This document shows, piece after piece, positions 43,158-51,883 of a stretch of 64,000 nt of DNA (within the stretch, counting starts at the first letter, position 1; each line of letters starts with the position of its first letter). The notes beneath the pieces were generated by a model. It had not been told where the DNA came from, made no database searches, and was given only the letters and a program-made list of their open reading frames with translations. The translations under genes were made by a program, and so were the position numbers. The stretch covers positions 744,001-808,000 of the forward strand of contig NZ_QAOU01000001.1 of assembly GCF_003050965.1 (NCBI RefSeq), written 5' to 3'. The stretch comes from Nitrosospira sp. Nsp2. Lineage in GTDB: Bacteria > Pseudomonadota > Gammaproteobacteria > Burkholderiales > Nitrosomonadaceae.

Positions 43158-44456
43158 ATGCTAAAGAATATACCCTGCAAATCTGTCACACAGACGCTGT
43201 TCTGCTTGTATTTGATTTTGAGTTTCGTTGCCTCCTCCCCGGTTGCCGCTAAAGAGCCCCCCGATGCACCCATTCTCCTGCATGCGGCGCGGGTTTTTGA
43301 CGGCAGCAAGATGAGAACGAATACTTCGGTACTGGTGATAAATGGAAAGGTCGCAGAAATCAACACCCGCGACTCGTTCAAGTCCAACTCCGCGCGCACT
43401 ATTGATCTGGGCGATGCAACCATACTGCCTGGCTTTATCGAATTGCACGCGCATCTCGCATTTCAGAATATTCCGGCCGCCACCGTTCTGAAGCATGGAA
43501 TCACAACTATTCGCGATGTGGGTGGGCCCGTGCATATGCCGTACGGGGGAGATGGAAGCTTGCGTGTTCTCACTTCGGGACCGATTATTACGGCACCAGG
43601 CGGATATCCCATCCCCATGATGGGAGAAAAAAATATCGCCAGGGCAGTTTCCACGGAGAAAGAAGCCAGGGATACAGTTCGCGATCTGATCAATGGCGGT
43701 GCGGTCGTCATCAAGATCGCGCTTGAGCCCGGCGGCGAACAGGGCGCCCCTTGGTCGTCCAGTCACGGTCATAGTCAGGGTGCTGCCCACAACCACCACT
43801 CCGGTCATTCGCACCATGACATATCGGATGCACAACAGACGCACATCCATGATAAGCCTGCCCGACATGCTTCCCAATCAAAGAAAACCTGGCCGCTGCT
43901 GCCTGAAAATATTGTAAAGGCAATTGTGGATGAAGCACATAAGAACAACCGTAAGGTAACTGCACATATTGCCGAAGAACAGGGCGCGCAAATTGCCATC
44001 AATGCAGGCATCGATGAATGGGCTCACGTGCCTTGCGACATCATTCCCGAAACATTATTGAAAAAGGCAGTGGAGCAAAACGTAAAAATAGTCACGACAT
44101 TGGACACCTTATCGAAATGTTCGGGTATTGCTGCTAATGCCAGTACCTGGGCGGCACTGGGGGGTGAATTTTTATACGGCGCAGAAGTGGCGCATCCGGA
44201 CATCCCTTGGGGTATCGATGTGCAGGAGCTTATATATATGAGGCAAATGGCGAAGATGGACCTTACAGATGTTCTGCGTGCCGCGACCTCGAAGGCAGGC
44301 GAGCATCTGAATTTCCCGCTATTGGGTACGCTGCAACAGGGTGCGCCCGCCGACATTATTGCAGTGAAAGGCAATCCTGCTCATAACCTGAAAATTCTGG
44401 AATACCCCGATCTTGTCCTTTCGGGCGGCAAGATCATAGTTAATAACTTTGACTAA
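43158..44456 (+). CDS. Exported amidohydrolase with a His-rich insertion
   Basis: A 432-residue metal-dependent amidohydrolase with a signal peptide (cleaved near PVAAKEP). Metal ligands are visible: His97-x-His99 (ELHAHL), Lys186 in VVIKIALE (carbamylated in the family), His270 (KVTAHIAEEQ), His290 (DEWAHVPC) and Asp348 (GAEVAHPD). Between Lys186 and the next His a 35-residue insertion (203-237) contains 11 His in a low-complexity pattern (SHGHSQGAAHNHHSGHSHH), which suggests extra metal binding. The reaction is unknown; it could be a dipeptidase- or organophosphate-hydrolase-like enzyme of the periplasm. It begins 57 bp after the GH88-like gene, with AGGAG upstream. Confidence 0.86.
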   Translation: MLKNIPCKSVTQTLFCLYLILSFVASSPVAAKEPPDAPILLHAARVFDGSKMRTNTSVLVINGKVAEINTRDSFKSNSARTIDLGDATILPGFIELHAHLAFQNIPAATVLKHGITTIRDVGGPVHMPYGGDGSLRVLTSGPIITAPGGYPIPMMGEKNIARAVSTEKEARDTVRDLINGGAVVIKIALEPGGEQGAPWSSSHGHSQGAAHNHHSGHSHHDISDAQQTHIHDKPARHASQSKKTWPLLPENIVKAIVDEAHKNNRKVTAHIAEEQGAQIAINAGIDEWAHVPCDIIPETLLKKAVEQNVKIVTTLDTLSKCSGIAANASTWAALGGEFLYGAEVAHPDIPWGIDVQELIYMRQMAKMDLTDVLRAATSKAGEHLNFPLLGTLQQGAPADIIAVKGNPAHNLKILEYPDLVLSGGKIIVNNFD

Positions 44457-44550
44457 ACATTGGCCCGTTCAGGATATTCCGCTGATGCGCTGTTGCGAGG
44501 ACAGGCCTGCAGGGTCGGAATTTTCCCCTGGGGGACGTTCATTAAGATCT

Positions 44551-46602
44551 TTACATGTTAAAGACAACTCTGAACCACAGCGCTCGCCCGGGCTCATTGA
44601 CCCGGCCGAAATTGACAAACCCTGGCGGGACGTCCCCGATCCGTCGGCTAAGGTGTTCGTAGTACGTGCGATCGAAGATATTTTCAATGCCCATGCTCAA
44701 TTGAACCGGTTTGATCGGTTTCCAGGTCATGGACATATTCGCCGTTTCAAATCCCGGTGTAGGCGTGGGGTTATCGATACCAAGCGAATTACCGTAGCCG
44801 GGGTCGATACGGTCCTGTTTCATCACGGCACGTCCGGCCAGGGTAAGCGAGAAGGTTCCCTGCTGAAAAATGAGGCCAAACCTGCTATCGAGCGGTGGCG
44901 TTTGTGCAAGCGGTACCGAGCCCTGTCCATGACCGGTCAGATTCTCGGCCCTTATCCAGGCAAGGTTACCAAACAGCCTCCACTGAGGTGTAATCTGCTT
45001 GGTCACATCAAACTCGGTGCCTACACGGTCTACATCCACGTTTTGTGAGTTAATGCCCTGGCTGACCAGAATGTAATCATTGATGCGGCTGCCGAACACC
45101 GTGACTGATCCTTGCCATGTGGATTTACTTACAGTTAGCCCTATATTTATTTCGCGGTTTTTTTCTTTTTTGAGATTGAATCCATTAAAACTCGCGCGTT
45201 CCAGATTGCTCGCCGGACGCTCCCCGTTTGCCAGAGAGATGAAAGCGGTGGCGCCGGACAGGATCTCCTTTTCAATGCGAATGAAGCCGCTATTGGTTAT
45301 ATCATCGCGCTGGCTATTTGAAGTAGGCAGCGGCGCGCCAAGGAAGGTGGTCAGCTCTCCCGAGTGGGTATTAAAATAGTCTCGCCGCGCACCCGCCTTA
45401 ATAGTGGTAGTGGGATTCACGGTATACGTCACCTCTGAGAATGCGGAATTGGTGATTGTGTGAAGATCATAGAAAGGAACAAATATTCTACTGGTAGTGC
45501 AGGAGGTGATGATGCATAGCGTTCCCGCCGTCTGGTTATCACCGGCGAATTTTTCATCCTTGTGTTCGTAGCCAATCACGCCCTCTGTTTTAGCGTTCAG
45601 ATCGAATGTGGCAACAGTTCGCGCGGAGCGTCCCCTGAAAGTCTGCATCAAGGTTCTGCGATTGGTATTGGTGATGAGTGGTCCAGGTGGATCTGGATTA
45701 AGTATGTCCACTGTTACCGGTCGGAGGGTAAAGTTGTCCATATGGTGATCGAGATTCCGGTCATAAATCTGCAATTCCAGTTTCCTGAATTTTTCTGAAA
45801 TATTTGCCACCGTAAAACGGCTTCCCAGGATTACCCGCTTGAAGTGAATCCCATCGCCCATCAGTGAAAATGCGGGGAACGCAACCTGAGCGTCACCCTG
45901 TTCCGCACTGAACTCGGCAGTAATGTCTTTTGTGGGTGTAAATGTCGCGATCAGCTTATTTGAGTTGCGTTTGAAGAAAGAAAAGAATTCCTGACCCGAG
46001 CCGTCCTTGTAGTTGTCGCCCCGGTTAAAACTCGAGATACCTCGCAACTGGACCAAGGGAGCCCCGATCGTTACGTCCGCCGTCAAATCGCGGCGGCCGA
46101 AACTGCCCAAGCCACCCACCAATCGAGCGCGTACATCAGGCTTCTCAAACTTTTTTGGGGTTTCATTGAATATGACCAGCCCGCCCATGCTCGAGCCGTA
46201 CAGGACGCTGTTGGGTCCTTTCACTACCGTGACGTGGTCGTGGGCGTCCGGCTGGATATAGGACGTCGCCGGGTCGGTCCCGTGGTTGGCGCCGGCCTCC
46301 TCCAGGCTGTCGTTCATGACGATACCCAGGCGAGGGCCACCCAGACCTCGCAGGTATATAGTCCCGGCGGTGCCGCCGATTTTGGCCGCGGAAAACTCTG
46401 GCTTCTGTCGTAGAAAGTCTGCCGCATCACTACTTGGACGCGGGTTCCATTTGAGCGCCTCTTTCTCGATCAGGGGCTCCTTCACCCGAGTGGTCGAGAC
46501 ATTTACCTCGCGTAAAACCTCCTGCCCCATTGCCTGGCCTGACAAAGCAGCAAGAACGAACCAGCCACAGGAGAGGGCACGTAGTTGAGAGGAAAGACGC
46601 AC
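44551..46602 (-). CDS. TonB-dependent receptor, OprC/NosA copper-receptor type
   Basis: A 683-residue outer-membrane receptor with a signal peptide (about 1-26, ending QAMGQE). The plug resembles copper receptors such as OprC and NosA: SSDAADFLRQKPEFSAAKIG, GTIYLRGLGGPRLGIVMN, DPATSYIQPDAHDHVTVVKG and LYGSSMGG. The barrel ends with VNEPGRALWFRVVFNM. The copper link is an assignment by similarity of the plug, not proven. It is convergent with the amidohydrolase and shares the cluster with the thiocarboxylate genes. Expression would be separate, from a promoter near 46660. Confidence 0.85.
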   Translation of the reverse strand: MRLSSQLRALSCGWFVLAALSGQAMGQEVLREVNVSTTRVKEPLIEKEALKWNPRPSSDAADFLRQKPEFSAAKIGGTAGTIYLRGLGGPRLGIVMNDSLEEAGANHGTDPATSYIQPDAHDHVTVVKGPNSVLYGSSMGGLVIFNETPKKFEKPDVRARLVGGLGSFGRRDLTADVTIGAPLVQLRGISSFNRGDNYKDGSGQEFFSFFKRNSNKLIATFTPTKDITAEFSAEQGDAQVAFPAFSLMGDGIHFKRVILGSRFTVANISEKFRKLELQIYDRNLDHHMDNFTLRPVTVDILNPDPPGPLITNTNRRTLMQTFRGRSARTVATFDLNAKTEGVIGYEHKDEKFAGDNQTAGTLCIITSCTTSRIFVPFYDLHTITNSAFSEVTYTVNPTTTIKAGARRDYFNTHSGELTTFLGAPLPTSNSQRDDITNSGFIRIEKEILSGATAFISLANGERPASNLERASFNGFNLKKEKNREINIGLTVSKSTWQGSVTVFGSRINDYILVSQGINSQNVDVDRVGTEFDVTKQITPQWRLFGNLAWIRAENLTGHGQGSVPLAQTPPLDSRFGLIFQQGTFSLTLAGRAVMKQDRIDPGYGNSLGIDNPTPTPGFETANMSMTWKPIKPVQLSMGIENIFDRTYYEHLSRRIGDVPPGFVNFGRVNEPGRALWFRVVFNM

Positions 46603-46650
46603 GTTAGTTATCTAATGAATAGCCAATTGATCATCGGAAGTGATCATCAT

Positions 46651-46682
46651 AAAAAGGCCGCCCCTCCGTGAGGAGAGCGGCC
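46651..46682 (-). terminator. Rho-independent terminator of the PEP-CTERM gene
   Basis: GGCCGC (46656-46661) pairs with GCGGCC (46677-46682), with an inner CTCC/GGAG stem. On the minus strand the stem is followed by a T run (complement of AAAAA at 46651-46655). It lies 33 bp after the stop codon of the gene at 46715-47356. Confidence 0.85.
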
Positions 46683-46714
46683 TCTAGTGCCAAACTGCAA
46701 CAATCAATCGCTGG

Positions 46715-47356
46715 CTATTTTTCAGTGCGGGCGCGGCGTCTGCGTAAAACTGCGCCCATCAAGCCAATTCCAGCCAGGAACATGGCATAGGTTTCCGGCT
46801 CAGGGATGGCGGGCGCGAAATTGACTGAGAGCGCGATCTGATCACGGTAGGGATCGCCCATGCTCGCCATGGGAGTTTCGTGCCACATGGCGGTGTTCAG
46901 GTTGACGTAGATATTATTGGCGTCAAAAGTGACCTGGGATGGCGAAAACCCTTCAACCAGATTGCCATAGGTCGACGGGGTGTAAGTCGTGTTGGTAACT
47001 GAAGCACCGAGGATGTCGGCTAAATGACCGCCAGTATCGGAGATCTTGAAACCAATGAATGCGGGACTGCCCGAATTCATGAATTCGTCAGCCTTATTCC
47101 AGGTGAGCGATAAGTTATTGCCCACGGTATCGATCTTCCAGCCCGACAGATTGGGAATTTCCACAGCGCTTGCGCTGCCTGTGGCGTCCGCCTTCGAAAG
47201 CGAAAAGAAAGAGCTTGTCGGGCCAACGGCTGAGACACCGTAATCCACTGTAAAGGTGTTGCCATCAAAAGTATTGGTTGCCGCATAAGCGGCAGGCGCC
47301 AGGGCGAACAACGAGCTTACGGCGGCGAGACTGAGACGCTTCTTGAATTTAGTCAT
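46715..47356 (-). CDS. PEP-CTERM sorting domain protein 1
   Basis: A 213-residue secreted protein with a signal peptide (about 1-25, AAYAATN) and a C-terminal PEP-CTERM domain (PEPETYAMFLAGIGLMGAVL then RRRR) that is cut and anchored by exosortase A. The middle is Ser, Thr and Asn-rich, beta-like (WKIDTVGNNLSLTWNK, DANNIYVNLNTAMWH), with no enzyme motif. It is the second of two PEP-CTERM genes in tandem, 82 bp after the other; a strong terminator follows. Such proteins are secreted to the exopolysaccharide matrix (known for the family). Confidence 0.92.
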   Translation of the reverse strand: MTKFKKRLSLAAVSSLFALAPAAYAATNTFDGNTFTVDYGVSAVGPTSSFFSLSKADATGSASAVEIPNLSGWKIDTVGNNLSLTWNKADEFMNSGSPAFIGFKISDTGGHLADILGASVTNTTYTPSTYGNLVEGFSPSQVTFDANNIYVNLNTAMWHETPMASMGDPYRDQIALSVNFAPAIPEPETYAMFLAGIGLMGAVLRRRRARTEK

Positions 47357-47438
47357 GTTTATTCCTCCATGGGTGAATCAATAACATCGCTAACATCGGA
47401 TAGTTAGAGCCACATTTGGCAAGCTACTTTAGTATTAA

Positions 47439-48260
47439 CTATATGCTATCTTCGGAATTGCGCTTTGATTCACGCCGGCGAACGATGGCTCCCATCAGCC
47501 CCAGGCCGGCGAGCAGCATGGCGTAGGTTTCTGGTTCGGGCACTACGCCAGCCACCAATGTGCCGCTGACTCCGTACTTGGTGAGAATATTAGGATTCGA
47601 AATCTCCTGAGCCAGATAGTCCGACCCTCCCACAAATACCGAGTAATCCCCGGCTGCCAGATTCGAGAAGGTGTGGGAGACCTTACCGTCAGCGACACCG
47701 TCGAAACCGGAGACCGACCCACTCGCAGTACCATCATAGGCATGGCCTATATGTTTGAAAAAGCTCAGGCTTGCCGGAACTCCATTGACGGTGTCCGCGT
47801 CATTGCCGATCTTCCAATCGTCCAATGCTCTGAAGGCACCTTCGGTGCCAGCCGGGCGGTGTGCCTTGGACATAGCGGACGAATCATAGTCTGCGCCCAT
47901 AGGGGCAAGATGAGCCAGCCCTTGATAAAGCGAAAAACCCGGCGTCAGTCCCAGCTCGGACGTGGAGGTGATTCCGCTGTGGTCCGTGACTGTGGATGTT
48001 GCTTGCTGAAACGTAAGTGTTACATCAGCGGGGTTTAGCAATGTAAACCGGTAAGACGCCGTTTTATGGGCATCGCCATAGTCCGCGTCGGTGCCGTCGA
48101 TCCAGCCATAATTGCCGGTAACCCCTTGGCCGGATAAGGTGGACGTCGCCGAAGTACCATCGAATGTACCGAAGTTACGCCCGGTATAGCCGACGTGCGC
48201 CATTGCCGGCAATGAAGTCATGCCGACGAGAAGCAATGCATACCTTAAAGTTTTTTTCAT
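47439..48260 (-). CDS. PEP-CTERM sorting domain protein 2
   Basis: A 273-residue secreted protein: signal peptide (about 1-21, LPAMAHVG), a Ser/Thr/Gly-rich beta body (ASYRFTLLNPADVTLTFQQA, DYSVFVGGSDYLAQEI) and a C-terminal PEP-CTERM domain (VVPEPETYAMLLAGLGLMGA, then IVRRRESKR). The exosortase system is not in this window. Two tandem-palindrome elements lie upstream (48367 and 48545), so its expression is likely controlled with the other palindrome-linked genes. It precedes the second PEP-CTERM gene. Confidence 0.92.
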   Translation of the reverse strand: MKKTLRYALLLVGMTSLPAMAHVGYTGRNFGTFDGTSATSTLSGQGVTGNYGWIDGTDADYGDAHKTASYRFTLLNPADVTLTFQQATSTVTDHSGITSTSELGLTPGFSLYQGLAHLAPMGADYDSSAMSKAHRPAGTEGAFRALDDWKIGNDADTVNGVPASLSFFKHIGHAYDGTASGSVSGFDGVADGKVSHTFSNLAAGDYSVFVGGSDYLAQEISNPNILTKYGVSGTLVAGVVPEPETYAMLLAGLGLMGAIVRRRESKRNSEDSI

Positions 48261-48366
48261 ATTGTTCGTTAAACTCCCATTTGATATTCAAGATTGAAAT
48301 ACACGTCACGTTGGTGCGAGGATTGACGCGCGTAAGGGAGTATAACGAGCCATGGCAATCAATCAG

Positions 48367-48400
48367 TGCGGCATATTGCCGCATGTGACAATATGCCGCA
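48367..48400. promoter_or_regulatory. Tandem 17-bp palindrome, copy C
   Basis: TGCGGCATATTGCCGCA (48367-48383) and TGTGACAATATGCCGCA (48384-48400), spaced 17 bp. It lies 107 bp before the start codon of the PEP-CTERM gene 47439-48260 (minus). Confidence 0.6.
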
Positions 48401-48544
48401 GGCACGGAAGTGCTTGAGTGGAAACGAGGCTCAGCTGCTTCCAGGAAGCAGGGCGGATAGATGTGATAAAGAATTGTTCTGTATTAGATTCTACTGTCTT
48501 TTACCGATGGCGCTATACTACTTTCAAAGCAGCCAACCCCATGG

Positions 48545-48576
48545 TGTGACATATTGTCGCGCGGCAATATGTCACA
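48545..48576. promoter_or_regulatory. Tandem 17-bp palindrome, copy D
   Basis: TGTGACATATTGTCGCG (48545-48561) overlaps CGCGGCAATATGTCACA (48560-48576), so the units are spaced 15 bp here and 17 bp in the other copies. It lies 285 bp before the PEP-CTERM gene 47439-48260. Confidence 0.55.
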
Positions 48577-49395
48577 TTCCCAAGCTGGTATCCCCCCTCT
48601 ATAATCGGGCTGCTTCTTGTTGCTAAGCATTAGTGCGAGTAAGCGTTTGTATCTGTACTTTCATTGTTTTTCCCCCCTAGGTTTCATTACCTATTTAGGC
48701 TCGTGACATTCGCCCAAGGATGTTACGAGCCTGTTCTTTTCCCCTTTGGTCACGATCAGGACCCGGGGCTATCAAAATCGCTGGGCAACCACAGTTAGAG
48801 AACCGTTTGGAAAGCGAATCCAAGTAGAGACGGGTCTTAGCCATGTTGTTTCGAGCAAATAAATAGGAATACAGGCTTTATATTTTCGGTTTCACTTTGA
48901 AACGGGATGAGTCCTTATGCCTGACCTGCCTGCAGCTCGGTCCCATAAGACCAAGTATTCACCAAGGGGAGCAATAACAAAGCGAGCGGCTTATTTTGTT
49001 GAGGGCATGGTGCCCATGCTCGGCCGAATGAAGTCAGCCTCTCGACGACTTGATCTCAATATTCAGCACGATATTGCTCGCTACACCTGTCAGCTGGGAC
49101 AGAAGGATTAGGAATTTTCTTCGCCTGCTAATGCAAGCCCTCCAGCCCCGTCCGGTCAAAGGCTTCTCAACTCGCGCGCATATCCATGGTTTCTTCTTCC
49201 CAGCTGCTTCGTTCGGAGTTCGATAGCCCCAGGTCGTGCCGATCAAGAGCAGTTCGCCAGTGTGGAGCATGATCATCCATGGAGATTGCCCAGGGTCGAC
49301 GTTATAGGAAGGGCTATTGTCTCCCGGCCTTGTGAGGTGTTCCTTAATATGGACGCGAAGCGATTATTGGCTAATGCCGGGGCGTCTCCGATTGT
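48577..49395. other. Intergenic stretch with a stem-loop
   Basis: No gene is supported. A strong stem (AGGCTCGTGACAT at 48697-48709 with ATGTTACGAGCCT at 48720-48732, one G:U) is followed by GTTCTTTTCCCC, a terminator-like form. A 64-codon frame at 48917-49111 and others lack motifs. Confidence 0.5.
48697..48732. terminator. Terminator-like stem-loop
   Basis: A 13-bp stem with one G:U pair and a 10-base loop, followed on the plus strand by GTTCTTTTCC. There is no plus-strand gene just upstream, so it may end an untranslated leader or small RNA read from the palindrome region, or simply insulate it. Confidence 0.4.
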
Positions 49396-49879
49396 TCAAG
49401 TCTGCCGCACATTGCTGTTCTTTCGCCATTGCCAAGGCGGAGTAGGGGAAGAATCCGCCCATAGTCCCCGCTTTCCTACTTTTGCCCCGTGCTCCAGCAC
49501 ATACAGATCGTGGTCCTTTGCGTAGCGCCGATACACCCAGGCCATGCCGCGATTAACCTGTTCTGCATTGGCATCAACGCCAGCACATTTGACACGGGCT
49601 ACGATTCGCTGATGACGGTCTTTTACACGTGGGGAGACTTCCGCCTCCTTGCCGAAACATAGATCAGAGAGGGACTGCCTCGACTTTGCCCCGATCTGGG
49701 GCATCTATCTCAGCCAGGCGTATCTCGTGTTGCCGCTTTGATGCGGTCAGGACTGTTAAGGTGTCCCCACCTGTTATGCCCACGACCCTTCCACTGAACG
49801 TTGCAGCTTGTGCGGCTGAAAGACAAAAGCCAAACATTGCGATGATTACTAACCTCGATGCTGGGTCAAAGTGTGGCAT
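49396..49879 (-). pseudogene. Thermonuclease-like (SNase) gene with a frameshift
   Basis: Two overlapping minus-strand frames make one SNase-like protein. The 5' part (49664-49879) has a signal peptide (SAAQAATF) and FSGRVVGITGGDTLTVLTAS then EIRLAEIDAP. The 3' part (49396-49704) continues as QIGAKSRQSLSDLCFGKEAE, RIVARVKCAGVDANAEQVNR, GMAWVYRRY. The join near 49692-49702 needs two extra bases between the DAP and QIG codons, so a 2-base deletion is likely. The predicted product would be a secreted Ca2+-dependent nuclease. As it stands it is broken, unless a sequencing error is involved. Confidence 0.75.
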
Positions 49880-50266
49880 TTTGAGCAGGGATAAGGTATG
49901 GCTGACCTATCGACATTGAACAATACTACAAGCCGGCTAACTTTCTAATCGTGCGCAATTAATATTATTGTGAACGTTCGCCCGTCATGGCTGTTCGATG
50001 AAGTGCTGGTTATTCATTTTGCTCTCCTTTTGCGTGATTAACATTGTCTGGAAAAGCCGTCCGCATCCGCGAAACCCCTTGGCCTCAATTCCCTCAAGTT
50101 CAGCCTCCGGGCAGATAGGGCAGAAAAGGGCTTGCCTGTTTGGCGGAATGGGTTTGGGCCTTACAGGTTTGGGGAAGGTTTGCGGATATAGGGAACCGCC
50201 CCTATAGCGCCATCAGCTTGCTCCGTTAACTCAAATCCATGTTCTAAAGCAATTTCTCTCACCTGT
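49880..50266. other. Intergenic stretch, nothing supported
   Basis: About 390 bp; short frames (such as 49998-50207, plus) have no motif, although it starts with a hydrophobic run. Confidence 0.4.
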
Positions 50267-50863
50267 TCATTGTTCACGTGTTTTCCTCATGTCCCTTTCT
50301 TTAAGATCCACCTTCTTTCTCTTGATTATTTCATTTCGCATTTCGTTGAACTGCTCCCGCATCTCATGCTGGATGAAGACCTTTCCCACTGCCGCAGGAA
50401 TCCAGATTTTCGGGATCGCATTGGTGCGATGGATCACACGGGTTTGTCCGCCTTCGTCAATCAGATAAGTAGCACCGTCCAATTTGCGCATATTGCCACT
50501 GATCAGGTGCGACCGTATTTCATGGTAAGGAATCAATCTTACTTCCCGGGTTGACTCGAACGGATAGCTCAGAGGGCCGTAACTCCCAGCGCCGCGCTGA
50601 AAAATCGTAAGCCTGGCTTCAGAAACACTGACCACCTTGCTCTCCTTCAAGTTGGAGACAAAATCAGCCATGCGGTCGAAGTCGGTCAGCACGTCCCAGA
50701 CCTCCTGCTGGGTTGCCGCCACCGCAAAATTAAGGTCAATAATAATGTTTTCTCCAGCTATGTTTACCTCAACTTCAATGTCCTTACCCTTTAGGGAATC
50801 TGCGGACAACCCCGACGCAAATAGCATTGACCACATGAATAGCAAGAAGGAAGCGTTTCTCAT
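50267..50863 (-). CDS. SRPBCC (polyketide cyclase-like) secreted protein
   Basis: A 198-residue protein from ATG 50863 with an N-terminal signal-like segment (ASFLLFMWSMLFASGLSAD). The body matches the SRPBCC fold used by coenzyme Q-binding/cyclase-like proteins: FAVAATQQEVWDVLTDFDRM then ADFVSNLKESKVVS, RREVRLIP-type strand, and a C-terminal helix (FIQHEMREQFNEMRNEII). These bind hydrophobic ligands; function is unknown. A GTG at 50875 would extend it by four residues. It is divergent from the decayed umuD gene. Confidence 0.8.
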   Translation of the reverse strand: MRNASFLLFMWSMLFASGLSADSLKGKDIEVEVNIAGENIIIDLNFAVAATQQEVWDVLTDFDRMADFVSNLKESKVVSVSEARLTIFQRGAGSYGPLSYPFESTREVRLIPYHEIRSHLISGNMRKLDGATYLIDEGGQTRVIHRTNAIPKIWIPAAVGKVFIQHEMREQFNEMRNEIIKRKKVDLKERDMRKTREQ

Positions 50864-50997
50864 TGGCACACACAAGAGAGGGAGCCGGGTTACTTGCTCG
50901 TGGAATGGGAGGGAATTCTAAGCTGCTACAAAATTATAAACAGATCACTTGGGCTGTGGTAATTGAACGCCGTTACAGAGTTCAGCGAAGGCTAGTC

Positions 50998-51595
50998 ATG
51001 GGCGCACGCGGCGGCAGAAGGGAAGGGTCAGGTCCGAAGAAATCCATGAGTCCGTACGGGGAGAAAACATCCGTGATACGGGTACCCCTCAGCCTCAAGT
51101 CGGGCATTCTGCTCTATCTCGAACCGTTTAGAAAAGCGTCACAGCAGGGGAATGCGGATACGATCGCTTTCCCCATCGCAAGCCTGGATCCCGCGTCCCT
51201 GCCTCGTCCCATCTACAGCGGCAAGATACTGACAGGCCAATCCCGCTTTCCTTCTCCGGCCCGGGACTATGAACAGAAAACCCTGGACCTGAATGACCGC
51301 TTCATTGCCAACCCGCCCGCCACGTTCTTCTTCAACGTCAAGGGACGTCTCCATGGTCGGCGCTGGCATCTTCGATGGCGCCACATTGATCATCGACCGC
51401 TCCATCAAGGGCAAATCCTACAGTATCATCATAGCCGATGTGGATGGCGAATGGATGGTCAAGCGCCTGTACCAGCGCAGCGGGGTTATCAAGCTCCTGT
51501 CCGAGAACCCGCTCAATGAACACACTATCCTCAAGGGAGGACAGGAACTGGTCATCCTCGGCGTGGTGACCTATGTCATCAACGAAGCGAAATAG
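50998..51595 (+). pseudogene. umuD: umuD-type gene with a frameshift
   Basis: Translation from ATG 50998 gives an N-terminal UmuD-like segment (LSLKSGILLYLEPFRKA), then LNDRFIANPPATFFFNVKG. The frame then breaks near 51342 and the C-terminal peptidase domain continues in another frame: MVGAGIFDGATLIIDRSIKG, then IIIADVDGEWMVKRLYQRSG and VTYVINEAK to 51595. The catalytic Ser region (MVGAGI, normally SMVGAGI) lies at the break, and the Lys is in VKRLYQR. Both halves are recognisable, so decay is recent. AAGG lies before the start. It would have been part of a umuDC SOS operon. Confidence 0.75.
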
Positions 51596-51686
51596 ACCGG
51601 TCTTTGCGTTGGCTGATGCCAACTCCTTCTATGCATCCTGCGAAAAAGTATTTCGTCCCGATCTCAGGAATTCAATGAGCAGTTGA
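51594..51686 (+). pseudogene. umuC: umuC N-terminal fragment
   Basis: The frame RPVFALADANSFYASCEKVF followed by RPDLRNSMSS ends in TGA at 51686. It matches the start of the UmuC polymerase (VFALVDANSFYASCERVFRP). Only about 30 codons remain, and the initial ATG is missing. The 3' part was lost, confirming that this umuDC operon is dead. Confidence 0.78.
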
Positions 51687-51883
51687 CCCTTTGCACGTCC
51701 GGAGTCTCCCGGACCCGCGTAAGATTCCCGCTGCGATTGGGCTTGCTCATGATGGGGTAAAATGGACCCATCCGGGGTGTTACGCCGATCTGAAAGGAAT
51801 GACGAAACCGGTACCCAGGCGATAGATCGACCTGAAATAGTGGAAAAATGTGAATATCACCAAATCAACATAAAGGAGTCATC

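Noticed and set aside
48261-48620. Sigma-54 promoter (GG-N10-GC) near the PEP-CTERM genes and near the other palindrome sites
   Set aside because: I looked for the -24/-12 pattern after each palindrome and found no consistent match at the right spacing.
50941-50998. LexA box before the umuD remnant
   Set aside because: CTGT and ACAG are present but about 25 bp apart overall rather than the 16 bp of a LexA site.
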